This document shows positions 54,384 through 62,558 of a stretch of 64,000 bases of DNA, in pieces. Source of the stretch: Nemesobacter sp965204665 (GTDB lineage: Bacteria > Desulfobacterota_D > UBA1144 > Nemesobacterales > Nemesobacteraceae); contig OZ242002.1 in NCBI GenBank assembly GCA_965204665.1, positions 806,001 to 870,000 of the forward strand, given 5' to 3'. The notes beneath the pieces are model-generated. The model ran no database searches, was not told the DNA's origin, and saw nothing but the letters and a program-made list of their open reading frames with translations. The translations under genes and the position numbers were made by a program. Within the stretch, counting starts at the first letter, position 1. Every line of letters starts with the position of its first letter.

Positions 54384-54389
54384 TAAAAT
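54384..54389 (+). promoter_or_regulatory. Extended -10 element of dnaN
   Basis: TGTTAAAAT, in which TG precedes a TAAAAT box by one base. The -35 region is poor. The leader of about 30 bases includes the GAGGAGG ribosome site of dnaN. Confidence 0.45.
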
Positions 54390-54429
54390 ATGCCTTTGAG
54401 TAAAGAAAAACACCTGAGGAGGTTTTCCT

Positions 54430-55596
54430 TTGAGTTTTGAAATAAAGAGCGGAGAATTTTCCAAAAAACTGGGAATGATTCTGGGTATCGTGGAGAGAAG
54501 AACCACGATGCCGATACTTTCCCATGTGCTTTTAAACGCCGTAGACGGTAATTTGATTCTTCAGGGAACCGACCTTGCGAACACAGTGACGGTTTCCTGC
54601 GATATCCGGGCGCAAAAAGACCTCTGTGTGGCCGTGCCTGTCGACAAGGTTTTTGAACTCATGAAGGAGTTCGGCGATGACGAGGATATTTTAGTAAAGG
54701 CCACGGACAGAAACTGGATAGAGATTTCCGGAGGGGAGGGAAAGTTCAGGATAGCGGGATTGCCGGGAGAAGATTTTCCTGATTGTCCGGAGACCGATCA
54801 GGAAAACATGGTTGCCGTTTCTTCGGAAAAGCTGGAGAAAATGGTCGTCAGAACGGCATTCTGCATACCTGAAGACGATATGAAGAAAAACCTCTTCGGT
54901 CTTTTCTTTGAGAAAAGAGGGGATCACAAACTCAGACTTGTAGCTACGGATGGACACAGACTGAGTTTCGCGGAAGATACCGTAGACGGTCTGGTTCTTC
55001 CCGACAATAATGTTCTCGTTACCAAAAAAGCGGTTCTGGAAATAAGAAAATTGTTGCGGTTATCCAAAGAAGTCAGAATGGGAATCAGCAGGAAACACTT
55101 TATTTTCGAGTTGCCCAGCGAGAACCTGAGACTAGTTTCAAGGGTAAAAGAAGAGGAGTTTCCTGATTATATGCAGGTTGTTCCCGCTTCAACCAAGAAT
55201 GTGGCGAAAATGAGTTCTTCTCAGTTTCGTTCGGCACTTCGCCGAGTCCTTGTACTTTCATCGGAGTACGAGTCGGCGGGGAAGTTCGTGGAACTGCAGT
55301 TCAGATGTGGTGAACTCCAGTTGGACACTCGCCAGCAGACGGGCGAGGGTAAGGAGTCCGTTCAAACCGATTACGACGGAGAAGAAGTCTGTCTGGGCTT
55401 CAACGGCGGATATATCGAGGAAGTTATGGATGTCATCGGTTCGCCGGAGATACAGATAGGGTTTTCCAGCAATAAAAATCCCGTATGCGTGTTCGCTCTG
55501 GATGAGGGAGAGAAAAGAGAAGGTTATATGAATGTCATAATGCCTCTGGATATTGAAAAAAAATCTGCAGACGGAGGAAATCGGTCCGAGGCGTGA
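54430..55596 (+). CDS. dnaN: DNA polymerase III sliding clamp, beta subunit
   Basis: Ring-shaped processivity factor. 388 residues from a TTG at 54430, eight bases after GAGGAGG. Three repeated clamp domains are seen. Landmarks: RRTTMPILSHVLLNA and LVATDGHRLSF, plus the C-terminal PLDIEKK (the family usually has MPMRL here). No recF or gyrB follows; instead the gspL-gspM-gspN set begins 16 bases after the stop, an unusual order. Confidence 0.97.
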   Translation: MSFEIKSGEFSKKLGMILGIVERRTTMPILSHVLLNAVDGNLILQGTDLANTVTVSCDIRAQKDLCVAVPVDKVFELMKEFGDDEDILVKATDRNWIEISGGEGKFRIAGLPGEDFPDCPETDQENMVAVSSEKLEKMVVRTAFCIPEDDMKKNLFGLFFEKRGDHKLRLVATDGHRLSFAEDTVDGLVLPDNNVLVTKKAVLEIRKLLRLSKEVRMGISRKHFIFELPSENLRLVSRVKEEEFPDYMQVVPASTKNVAKMSSSQFRSALRRVLVLSSEYESAGKFVELQFRCGELQLDTRQQTGEGKESVQTDYDGEEVCLGFNGGYIEEVMDVIGSPEIQIGFSSNKNPVCVFALDEGEKREGYMNVIMPLDIEKKSADGGNRSEA

Positions 55597-55612
55597 CCGG
55601 TTTGACGGGCGG

Positions 55613-57064
55613 ATGCTGGGTGGACATATCGGCGTAGACCTTTCCGGCGGAAAGGTCAGAACCGTGACCGTAACCAAGGGGATAAGAGGAAAGGAGATAT
55701 CCAAGTCCTCTTTTCCTGCAGGGGCGGAAATTTTTAAAGAGGAAAATCTGCTGGGCGTAAAAATCGTAACCGCCATGGATTCCGCCCCGCTTGTTCTGAG
55801 GGTTCTTCGGTTTCCTTTCACGGATTCAAAAAAACTGAGGACCGTTTACCGGTTCGAGCTTGAAAATTCAACAGGATTCCCGATCGGGGATGATGTGGTC
55901 TGCGACTATCATCTGGTCAGACGCCCGGACGGAGTGGAAACGATTGTACCCGCGTTCGGAAAGCAGGCGGTTCAATCCCATATCGACTCCCTGACCCGGA
56001 TGGGCATCGACCCGAACCACGTGACTTTTTCCCCTGTCGCATTTTCCTCTCTGGACAAGGTTCTGTCGGGTGAGCGGCCGCTTCTTCTTATCGATATGGA
56101 CCAGGACCACCTTAATTTCTCCTTTTTCGATGATGCGGGCCTGCTTCGGGTGAGAAACTGCGATGATGCGATATTCAGATTGAAAAAAGAACTGGGAGAA
56201 CAGCCCCTTGATTTTACGGAAACAGAAAAGGACGGGGAAGGAAAAAGACGGTTTTTTGAAAAAATAAGCGTAATTGCCGAAGAGACCTTGAGCACCGCCA
56301 GGTTTTTTGAGAACCAGACGGCGAAGGGAGTGAAAAGTTTCGTTCTCTCGGGCGGGGTGTGCGGAATAACAGGCGTTGAAGAAAGATTGGGAGAAGAATT
56401 GGGCGTCGAGATAAAAAGGATATCGATACCGGACATCGGCGAACAGGATTCGCCGTTTTTCGCGAAAGCCTATGCCCTTGCCCTGTACGGAGGGTCGGCC
56501 GGTGTCGACGGCGGACTTAACCTCAGACGGAACGGACACAGGGACTCGGGGCTTACAAGGCAGCTTTTCAGAAACTTCAGGGCTCCGGTCGTTCTTTTCG
56601 CATGTCTGATGCTTGTTCTTGTTTTCGGCAAGGCGACGGAGGAGATTTCGGCAAGGAGCGAAGCGAGCTCGATCCGCTCGGAGATGCGGGAAAGCCTGCG
56701 CAGGGAGTTTCCCGAGGCGGCCGCAAGAAACGAGGACCCGATTGTATTTTACAGAAAGGAACTTGAGCTCATAAAAAGCAAACTGGAGGCGATCAAGCAG
56801 ATAAAGGGGTCCCACAGCCCGCTGGAGGTGCTGCTCGCTGTTTCCTCCGCCGTACCGGCGGATTCGAGTTTTCGGATTGACGAGATAAAGATAGAGGATG
56901 GAGGAAAAACAAGGATATGGGGACGATGTAATTCCTATGAGGAAATAGCTTCGGTGGAGAAGGCGTTTTCCCGAAGCGACAAGCTTGCCCAGGTGAAAAG
57001 GGAGCAGGTGAACCAGGCTGTGGACAACTCTCTTAAGTTCGTTGTTTCAATGGTAGTCAGATAA
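55613..57064 (+). CDS. gspL: Type II secretion protein GspL-like (PilM/PilN-type)
   Basis: 483 residues from the ATG at 55613. Residues about 1-320 form an actin-like cytoplasmic domain: GGHIGVDLSGGKVRTVTV, a central LLLIDMDQDHLNFSFF and VLSGGVCGITGVEERL. One membrane helix follows (APVVLFACLMLVLVFG), then a periplasmic coiled-coil and ferredoxin-like part (ELELIKSKLEAIKQIKGSH; SFRIDEIKIEDG). This equals GspL, or PilM fused to PilN. GspL couples the GspE ATPase to the inner-membrane platform. It lies directly between dnaN and gspM; a TTG at 55553 inside dnaN is a less likely start. Confidence 0.82.
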   Translation: MLGGHIGVDLSGGKVRTVTVTKGIRGKEISKSSFPAGAEIFKEENLLGVKIVTAMDSAPLVLRVLRFPFTDSKKLRTVYRFELENSTGFPIGDDVVCDYHLVRRPDGVETIVPAFGKQAVQSHIDSLTRMGIDPNHVTFSPVAFSSLDKVLSGERPLLLIDMDQDHLNFSFFDDAGLLRVRNCDDAIFRLKKELGEQPLDFTETEKDGEGKRRFFEKISVIAEETLSTARFFENQTAKGVKSFVLSGGVCGITGVEERLGEELGVEIKRISIPDIGEQDSPFFAKAYALALYGGSAGVDGGLNLRRNGHRDSGLTRQLFRNFRAPVVLFACLMLVLVFGKATEEISARSEASSIRSEMRESLRREFPEAAARNEDPIVFYRKELELIKSKLEAIKQIKGSHSPLEVLLAVSSAVPADSSFRIDEIKIEDGGKTRIWGRCNSYEEIASVEKAFSRSDKLAQVKREQVNQAVDNSLKFVVSMVVR

Positions 57065-57068
57065 CTTA

Positions 57069-57680
57069 ATGGAAAAAGTAAAGAATTTGGCGGCCGCGGT
57101 TTCGGAAAAGATCCGACGACTTCCGGCGAAGGCGAAAGAGCTTGTCGATGCGGGACAACTCTCCCCCCGAGACCTCCGCGCCCTGCGGATAGGGGTTGCG
57201 GCCGTCTGTCTTTTTGTATCGTTTTTAATCTACAGGGCTCTTTTTACCGGGGACTCCGAGCCGAGCAAAGAGGTTGATCTGCTGGGAGGCAGGGTTGAGC
57301 AGATAACTACGCTTAAAAAAGAGTATCGGCGCTCAAAGGAACTGCTGAACAGGTCCGGCGGTTCTTTGAAAGAGGAAACAGAACCCCTTCTTTCCGTAGT
57401 CGAGAGAGCTCTTATAAAAAACGGAATAGATAGAACTTCTTTTTCCATAAAGGGAACCAGAGAGGAAGACCAGTCGGAAGGCATAGAGAATGAAAGAGCC
57501 GTCCAGGTCCAGATGAACAATGTTCAACTTTCCAGAACTCTTAATGTTCTCTACTATTTCCGGGAGAGCAGGACCATACTTAAAGTTTCCGACATCAGGA
57601 TAAAGACGAAGTTCGACGACCCGAGTTACGCGGATGTTTCCTTCCGCCTCTCCACGTTCTCTTTCAGGAAATCGGGATGA
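57069..57680 (+). CDS. gspM: Type II secretion protein GspM-like
   Basis: 203 residues: cytoplasmic N-terminus, one helix (RIGVAAVCLFVSFLIYRAL), then a periplasmic coiled coil (GGRVEQITTLKKEYRRSKEL) and a small ferredoxin-like domain whose last strands read SDIRIKTKFDD. GspM/PilO-type assembly protein that pairs with GspL. Sequence conservation in this family is low; the call rests on architecture and the position between gspL and gspN. It begins four bases after gspL ends. Confidence 0.72.
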   Translation: MEKVKNLAAAVSEKIRRLPAKAKELVDAGQLSPRDLRALRIGVAAVCLFVSFLIYRALFTGDSEPSKEVDLLGGRVEQITTLKKEYRRSKELLNRSGGSLKEETEPLLSVVERALIKNGIDRTSFSIKGTREEDQSEGIENERAVQVQMNNVQLSRTLNVLYYFRESRTILKVSDIRIKTKFDDPSYADVSFRLSTFSFRKSG

Positions 57681-58588
57681 TGGAATCAATCAGAAGAAAG
57701 ATCAGGATGCCCGGGAAAATGCCGGAGACCGTTCCCGTTGTTTTTTATGTTGCGCTCTTCCTGGTGTTTTTCGGAGCATTTCTGTTTTCGGGGTTTCCGA
57801 AAGATTCGCTTGAAAGAAGACTGGTTTCGGAACTGCAGAAAAAATCTCCGGTTCCCGTTTTCGTGGGGGATGCGCAACTGAAGAGTCTTTCCTCGGTAGA
57901 ACTTAAAAACATAAGAATTTCACCTGAAAACATGAAGCCCGTCAGGATTGACCGGGCGCGCGTATCTACAGGCATTTTTTCGGTTCTCTTCTCCGACGAG
58001 GTCGGGATTTCAGTTTCCGCGGACCTTTATGAAGGAAAAGCGGAAGGGAACTTTCAAGTCGACAAAAACGGCGGACGACTGATCGCCGGAGAAATCAAAA
58101 TAGACTCGGTCGACATGTCTTTTATTTCCGGCTTTTTCCCGGAGGGCGACGCAGGGTTTTCCCTGGACGGAAAAGCCGGCGGAACCGTGGAACTCTTCGG
58201 GGAGAAAGGAAAACAGCGGCTTTCCAGTCTTCGGTACCGCATCACCTCCGACTCCGCCACAATCAATCTTTCCAGGATAAAGGGGATCATCGCAGGAAGC
58301 AGTCTCGAGAACCTTGCCGCGGAGATTTCCGGTACTTCCAACCGCTTTGAAACCCGCTTGGAAAAACTTTCTCTGGAAAACAAGGACATTTCTCTTTCGG
58401 CCTACGGGAAGGCGCCGTCTCTGCTTAGATTCAGAAAAAATGCGGAACTCGACCTTTCGTACAGACTTGTCCCTGCGCCCGGAAACTTGAAGTTCTCCTT
58501 TTTGGCTCTTGTTCTCGGCAGAGACGAAGAAGGGAATTTTTCGGGGAGGATAACCGGTACTTTCTCCAACCCGGAATTCGCGGACTAG
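57677..58588 (+). CDS. gspN: Type II secretion protein GspN
   Basis: 303 residues with one N-terminal helix (VVFYVALFLVFFGAFLFSGFP) and a long periplasmic beta-rich domain of AsmA/GspN type: RLVSELQKKSPVPVFVGDAQ, VELKNIRISPEN and GGTVELFGEKGKQ, plus a C-terminal FSGRITGTFSNPEF. GspN is an accessory part of the secretion platform found in some Proteobacteria. The ATG overlaps the gspM stop (ATGA). The core genes gspC-K are not in the window, so this three-gene set must work with a system encoded elsewhere. Confidence 0.78.
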   Translation: MMESIRRKIRMPGKMPETVPVVFYVALFLVFFGAFLFSGFPKDSLERRLVSELQKKSPVPVFVGDAQLKSLSSVELKNIRISPENMKPVRIDRARVSTGIFSVLFSDEVGISVSADLYEGKAEGNFQVDKNGGRLIAGEIKIDSVDMSFISGFFPEGDAGFSLDGKAGGTVELFGEKGKQRLSSLRYRITSDSATINLSRIKGIIAGSSLENLAAEISGTSNRFETRLEKLSLENKDISLSAYGKAPSLLRFRKNAELDLSYRLVPAPGNLKFSFLALVLGRDEEGNFSGRITGTFSNPEFAD

Positions 58589-58590
58589 AG

Positions 58591-58626
58591 AAGAGGACGG
58601 TGATGGCGGATAATGCCTCTTTTTTT
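58591..58626 (+). terminator. Possible terminator after gspN
   Basis: AAGAGG (58591-58596) pairs with CCTCTT (58616-58621), whose end merges into a run of seven T residues. The stem is short and the loop of 19 bases is large, so this is a weak candidate. Confidence 0.3.
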
Positions 58627-58659
58627 CTCCTACCGGATCGACGGCGCGGTCAAAGTGGA

Positions 58660-58688
58660 TTTGACTTTAGCCGCTCGCCTCGCTATGT
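58660..58688 (+). promoter_or_regulatory. Promoter of the pheA-hisC-tyrA operon
   Basis: TTGACT (58660-58665), a 17-base spacer, TATGTT (58683-58688). The leader would be about 25 bases. Confidence 0.5.
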
Positions 58689-58718
58689 TTCTGGAAAGAC
58701 TCTCCCCCATGGTTCGTA

Positions 58719-59804
58719 ATGGCTTCCAAGAAAGAACTTGCCGCAGTAAGAAGCGAGATCGACAAGATTGATTCGAGCCTTCTTGAACTTATAAACCGCC
58801 GTGCCGCGCTTGCCATAAAGGCCAGAGGATTCAAGAGAAAAGCGTCTCTGCAGGTTTATGATCCCACCCGGGAGCAGCAGATACAGGAAAAACTCGTGAA
58901 GACCAACAAAGGGCCTCTTTCCACGGAAAGCGTGCTGTTCGTCTTCAGGGAGATTGTTTCGTGCTGTCGGTCTCTGCAGCATGAAAACAAAGTCGCTTAC
59001 CTGGGCCCCGAGGGAAGTTTTTCCAACCAGGCCGCGTTCCGGAGATTCGGTGACGCTTCGGAGTTTCTGCCTGTTCACAGTTTCAAGGATGTGTTTGATG
59101 AGGTGTCGTCGGGAAGGGCCGATTTCGGCATAGTTCCTGTGGAAAACTCCGAAGAGGGTTCGGTCGGGGATGTGCTCGACATGCTGCTTGAATGGGACCT
59201 CAAGATATCCTCCGAGTGCTTCGAGAGGATAAACCACTCTCTTCTTTCCGCAACCGGAGACTTGGACCGGGTGACCACGGTGGCGTCTCATCCTCAGGCT
59301 CTGGGTCAGTGCAGGAGGTGGTTGGAGAGAAACCTCTACGGTGTTTCCCTTTTGGAGACTCCGAGCACTGCGGCGGCGGCGAAAATGGCCGCGGAGGACA
59401 AAAGCACGGCGGCTATCGCGAGCGAATTCGCCGGATCCATATATGGACTCAAAACCGTGAGTAATCACATAGAGGACAGCCCTCAGAACACCACCCGTTT
59501 TCTGGTCGTGGGGAAGAAAAAATCTCCGCCCACGGGATTGGACAAGACATCAATCGCCTTTTCCGTTGAAGACAGGCCCGGGGCCCTCAGCCGTGCTGTT
59601 TTTCTTCCTTTTTCCGAAGCGGGGATAAACCTTACCAGAATAGAGTCCAGACCCTCTCGGGATACCCAGTGGGAATATGTTTTTTTCGTTGATTTCTCGG
59701 GACACAGCGAGGATGAAAAAGCAGCGAAGGCTCTGAAGAGATTGGAAGAGGTCAGCGTTTTTCTGAAGGTGCTGGGATCCTATCCCGACGGACGGAAGTT
59801 GTGA
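58719..59804 (+). CDS. pheA: Bifunctional chorismate mutase/prephenate dehydratase
   Basis: Turns chorismate into prephenate and then phenylpyruvate for phenylalanine. 361 residues in three parts. The AroQ-type chorismate mutase (about 1-90) has LAAVRSEIDKIDSSLLELIN and RRAALAIKA. The prephenate dehydratase (about 90-275) has VAYLGPEGSFSNQAA, VPVENSEEGSVGDVLDML, VASHPQALGQCRRW and NTTRFLVVG. The C-terminal ACT domain (ESRPSRDTQWEYVFFVDFSG) carries the phenylalanine-sensing segment, so feedback control is expected. First gene of an operon with hisC, tyrA and msrB. No clear ribosome site at the ATG. Confidence 0.96.
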   Translation: MASKKELAAVRSEIDKIDSSLLELINRRAALAIKARGFKRKASLQVYDPTREQQIQEKLVKTNKGPLSTESVLFVFREIVSCCRSLQHENKVAYLGPEGSFSNQAAFRRFGDASEFLPVHSFKDVFDEVSSGRADFGIVPVENSEEGSVGDVLDMLLEWDLKISSECFERINHSLLSATGDLDRVTTVASHPQALGQCRRWLERNLYGVSLLETPSTAAAAKMAAEDKSTAAIASEFAGSIYGLKTVSNHIEDSPQNTTRFLVVGKKKSPPTGLDKTSIAFSVEDRPGALSRAVFLPFSEAGINLTRIESRPSRDTQWEYVFFVDFSGHSEDEKAAKALKRLEEVSVFLKVLGSYPDGRKL

Positions 59805-59832
59805 CCGTTTTCTACCGGAGGAGGCTCTTATT

Positions 59833-60921
59833 ATGGTGGAGCCCAGAGAAAGCGTAAAGAATCTTGTTCCATACGTTCCCGGAAAACCGGTTGAGGAACT
59901 TCAAAGGGAACTTGGAATAACGGATGCCGTAAAGATGGCCTCGAATGAAAACCCTCTGGGGCCGTCTCCGCTGGCCAGAAAGGCTGTTTCGGAACACATT
60001 GCCGGAGTTAACCTCTACCCTGACGGCAGTTGTTTTTTCCTGAGGCGCAGGCTTGCGGAAAAACTCGGCGTAAGTTCCGAGAGGATAATAATCGGAAACG
60101 GGTCGAACGAGGTGATAGAAATTGCGGCGCGGACTTTTCTTGAGCCAGGAGACCAGGCGATATACGGACGGAACGCCTTTATCGTCTATTCGCTGGTTAC
60201 CCGAGCTCTGGGGTGCGTTCCGGTTATTTCCGAGATGCCGGAGCTTTCCCACGACCTGGATGATATGCTTTCCCTTATAACGGAGAAAACGAAAATAGTG
60301 TTCATAGCCAACCCCAACAATCCCACGGGGACGATGGTCGGAAAAGCGGAACTCGAGTGGTTCTTGGGAAGGATTCCCGAAAATGTCGTAGTACTCGTGG
60401 ACGAGGCGTATTTCGAGTATGTGGATGACCCTGAATATCCCGACACGCTCGAGTATCATTCCATGTGCGATTCCCTTATCACGGTGAGGACGTTTTCGAA
60501 AGTTTACGGTCTTGCCGGTCTTCGCGTGGGGTACGCCGTGGCGTCGGAGCAGGCGGTTTCCTACATGAACAGAGTTCGGGAACCTTTTAACGTGAGTTCG
60601 CTTGCGCAGGTCGCGGCCGCGGCGGCGCTTGACGATACGGAACATGTAGAACGGTCGAGGGAACTCAACCGGTCGGCGAGAGAGTATTTCTCTAAAGAAC
60701 TTGCGGAAATCGGAGTCGGTCATACGGAATCCTTCGCCAATTTCTTCCTCGCGGATCTCGAAACCGACACCGCTCCGGTTTATGAAGCGCTGCTTCAGGA
60801 GGGGATCATAACCAGACCGGTTCGGGAGTACGGACTTACGACGCATCTGAGGATAAGTTACGGTCTTCCCGAGGAAAACCGGAGACTGGTGGAGGTGCTA
60901 GGGAGAATTCTTAAAAAATGA
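59833..60921 (+). CDS. hisC: Histidinol-phosphate aminotransferase family, probable aromatic aminotransferase
   Basis: 362 residues, PLP fold-type I. Landmarks: MASNENPLGPSP near the N-terminus, NPNNPTGT, the VLVDEAYFEY segment, and the PLP lysine in TFSKVYGLAGLRVGY. Ribosome site GAGGAGG. The sequence is that of HisC, but lying between pheA and tyrA it probably transaminates phenylpyruvate, hydroxyphenylpyruvate or prephenate; the family is known to be broad. No other his genes are in the window. Ends with a four-base overlap with tyrA. Confidence 0.93.
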   Translation: MVEPRESVKNLVPYVPGKPVEELQRELGITDAVKMASNENPLGPSPLARKAVSEHIAGVNLYPDGSCFFLRRRLAEKLGVSSERIIIGNGSNEVIEIAARTFLEPGDQAIYGRNAFIVYSLVTRALGCVPVISEMPELSHDLDDMLSLITEKTKIVFIANPNNPTGTMVGKAELEWFLGRIPENVVVLVDEAYFEYVDDPEYPDTLEYHSMCDSLITVRTFSKVYGLAGLRVGYAVASEQAVSYMNRVREPFNVSSLAQVAAAAALDDTEHVERSRELNRSAREYFSKELAEIGVGHTESFANFFLADLETDTAPVYEALLQEGIITRPVREYGLTTHLRISYGLPEENRRLVEVLGRILKK

Positions 60922-61799
60922 CTTTCGAGAAAGTTACGGTGATCGGACTCGGACTCATAGGCGGGTCGCTTGCTTCGGCGCTTCGCAGGCGTGGCGCGGC
61001 TGAAGAGGTTTTCGGAGTTGAAAAGAATCCCGCATCTCTTCGTTACGCTATGGAAAACGGAATCGTGGATGACGGTTCTCTTCAGGTTGACCGCGGAGCG
61101 TCCGGTTCGGATGTCGTCGTGATAGCCACTTACTCGGAGACTGTTCTTCAGGCGGCGAAGGACGTTTCGTCGTTTGTTTCCGACGGAACGGCGATATGCG
61201 ACACGGCAAGCGTCAAGGCCCCCGTGGTGAGAGACATGGAGGAAAACGGCCCGACGAACATATCTTTTGTCGGCGCCCATCCGATAGCCGGTACGGAAAA
61301 GTCGGGAGTGCGCGCGGCGGACCCTGATCTTTTTTCTGGAAAAAAATGCGTTCTTACCCCGATCGAGAGTACTTTTCCGGAGGATGTTTCGAAGGTGAGG
61401 GATCTTTTCGAGTCGGTGGGAAGTACTGTCGTCGAGATTGATCCCGAGGTTCACGACCGGATATTTTCCCTGGTGAGCCACATGCCCCACGCCGTCGCCT
61501 ATTCTCTCGTAAACTCGGTCGCTTCCGTGCAGAAAGAGACAGGTGTGGATCTGTTCGGATTTTCAGGGCGTTCGTTTGCCGATTTCACCCGCGTGTGCGG
61601 GAGTTCCGCGGATATGTGGACCTCTGTTCTTATTCAAAACCGCGAACGGGTCATCCGGGCGCTGGAGTGTTTTTCTAGTGAACTGGCGGAACTTGAAAAA
61701 GCCGTTGCTTCAGGTGACGAAGAGAGTCTCCGCGAGATACTTGACCGGGGTCGGCAGGCGAAGTTCGCCGCCGCCGGCAAAGGACGGTCCGATGTCTGA
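60918..61799 (+). CDS. tyrA: Prephenate dehydrogenase
   Basis: Oxidatively decarboxylates prephenate (or arogenate) on the way to tyrosine. 293 residues: NAD(P)-binding GLGLIGGSLA at the N-terminus, CDTASVKAPV, the catalytic-site GAHPIAGTEKSG and SHMPHAVAYSLV in the helical domain. No ACT domain, so it lacks that form of feedback control. Starts within the hisC stop (ATGA) and overlaps msrB by eight bases. Confidence 0.95.
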   Translation: MTFEKVTVIGLGLIGGSLASALRRRGAAEEVFGVEKNPASLRYAMENGIVDDGSLQVDRGASGSDVVVIATYSETVLQAAKDVSSFVSDGTAICDTASVKAPVVRDMEENGPTNISFVGAHPIAGTEKSGVRAADPDLFSGKKCVLTPIESTFPEDVSKVRDLFESVGSTVVEIDPEVHDRIFSLVSHMPHAVAYSLVNSVASVQKETGVDLFGFSGRSFADFTRVCGSSADMWTSVLIQNRERVIRALECFSSELAELEKAVASGDEESLREILDRGRQAKFAAAGKGRSDV

Positions 61800-62190
61800 G
61801 AGAACGAGAAAGACGGATGAGCAGTGGAGAGAACAGCTTACCGAAGAGCAGTTCCGCGTGACCAGAAAAAAGGGTACGGAAAGAGCTTTTACGGGAAAAT
61901 ACCATGCCCACCATGAAAAAGGGATGTATGTATGCGTCTGTTGCGGGCAGGAGCTTTTCCGCTTTTCCGCAAAATTCGATTCCGGTACCGGATGGCCGAG
62001 TTTTCTGGAGCCCGTCGCTCCTGAGAATGTCTCGGAGAACGAAGACCGCTCCCATGGAATGATGAGAACCGAGGTCGTGTGCTCGAAATGCGATGCGCAC
62101 CTCGGACATGTCTTCCCCGATGGTCCGCAACCTACGGGAATGAGATACTGCATAAATTCCGCTTCGCTTGATTTTAAGAAGGAAGAGTAG
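61792..62190 (+). CDS. msrB: Peptide-methionine (R)-S-oxide reductase
   Basis: Repairs oxidised methionine in proteins. 132 residues from the ATG at 61792, which overlaps the tyrA stop. Two zinc-binding pairs, CVCCGQ and CSKCDAHLGHVF, the substrate segment FDSGTGWPSF and the catalytic cysteine in MRYCINSASL are all present. The frame stays open far upstream into tyrA, but that part is not family-like. Why a repair enzyme is coupled to aromatic amino acid genes is not evident. Confidence 0.97.
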   Translation: MSERTRKTDEQWREQLTEEQFRVTRKKGTERAFTGKYHAHHEKGMYVCVCCGQELFRFSAKFDSGTGWPSFLEPVAPENVSENEDRSHGMMRTEVVCSKCDAHLGHVFPDGPQPTGMRYCINSASLDFKKEE

Positions 62191-62199
62191 AAACGGAGT

Positions 62200-62274
62200 T
62201 GGTGGCGACGGGTGGGATCGAACCACCGACACAGGCCTTATGAGAGCCCCGCTCTACCCCTGAGCTACGCCGCC
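62200..62274 (-). tRNA. tRNA-Met(CAT), elongator type
   Basis: 75 bases including an encoded CCA. The 7-bp acceptor stem (GGCGGCG with CGTCGCC, one G-U pair), D arm GCTC...GAGC, anticodon loop CTCATAA with anticodon CAT and T arm GGTGG-TTCGATC-CCACC all fold. The normally paired first base and CTCATAA loop fit the elongator methionine tRNA. A lysidine-modified tRNA-Ile2 shares the CAT anticodon and cannot be fully excluded. Confidence 0.92.
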
Positions 62275-62521
62275 CCCTCAACAACCTCGGAACGGAAATT
62301 ATACCACCGCTTTCAGAGGATTCAACGTGCACGATTTCTGTAATGGAAGTTGATTTTCCACCTCGAAAGAAAGGCTCAACGGGATTTGCAGTCCGACCGT
62401 TTTCTTGCGGCACCCGGTCTCGGAGCCGCCGGCAATATGATTTATATGAGGCGAATACCAGTTCAATCGCGGTTTTCGGGGAATTGACTATGGATTTCTG
62501 TTGAATAAACAAAATAACATC

Positions 62522-62549
62522 TTGACATGTCGGATTCTGACGTTATACT
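62522..62549 (+). promoter_or_regulatory. Promoter of the MerR-family gene, leaderless arrangement
   Basis: TTGACA (62522-62527), 16-base spacer, TATACT (62544-62549). Only nine bases separate the -10 box from the ATG at 62559, with no Shine-Dalgarno sequence. The bases 62275-62521 upstream contain no gene. Confidence 0.6.
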
Positions 62550-62558
62550 ATTACCACC

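Noticed and set aside
55868..56815. Minus-strand open frame of about 315 codons
   Set aside because: Antisense to gspL; no recognisable domains.
59812..60846. Long minus-strand open frame of about 344 codons
   Set aside because: Antisense to hisC, which has complete PLP motifs; Arg/His-rich composition typical of shadow frames.
61543..61791. N-terminal extension of msrB
   Set aside because: Out-of-frame reading of tyrA; MsrB homology starts after 61792.
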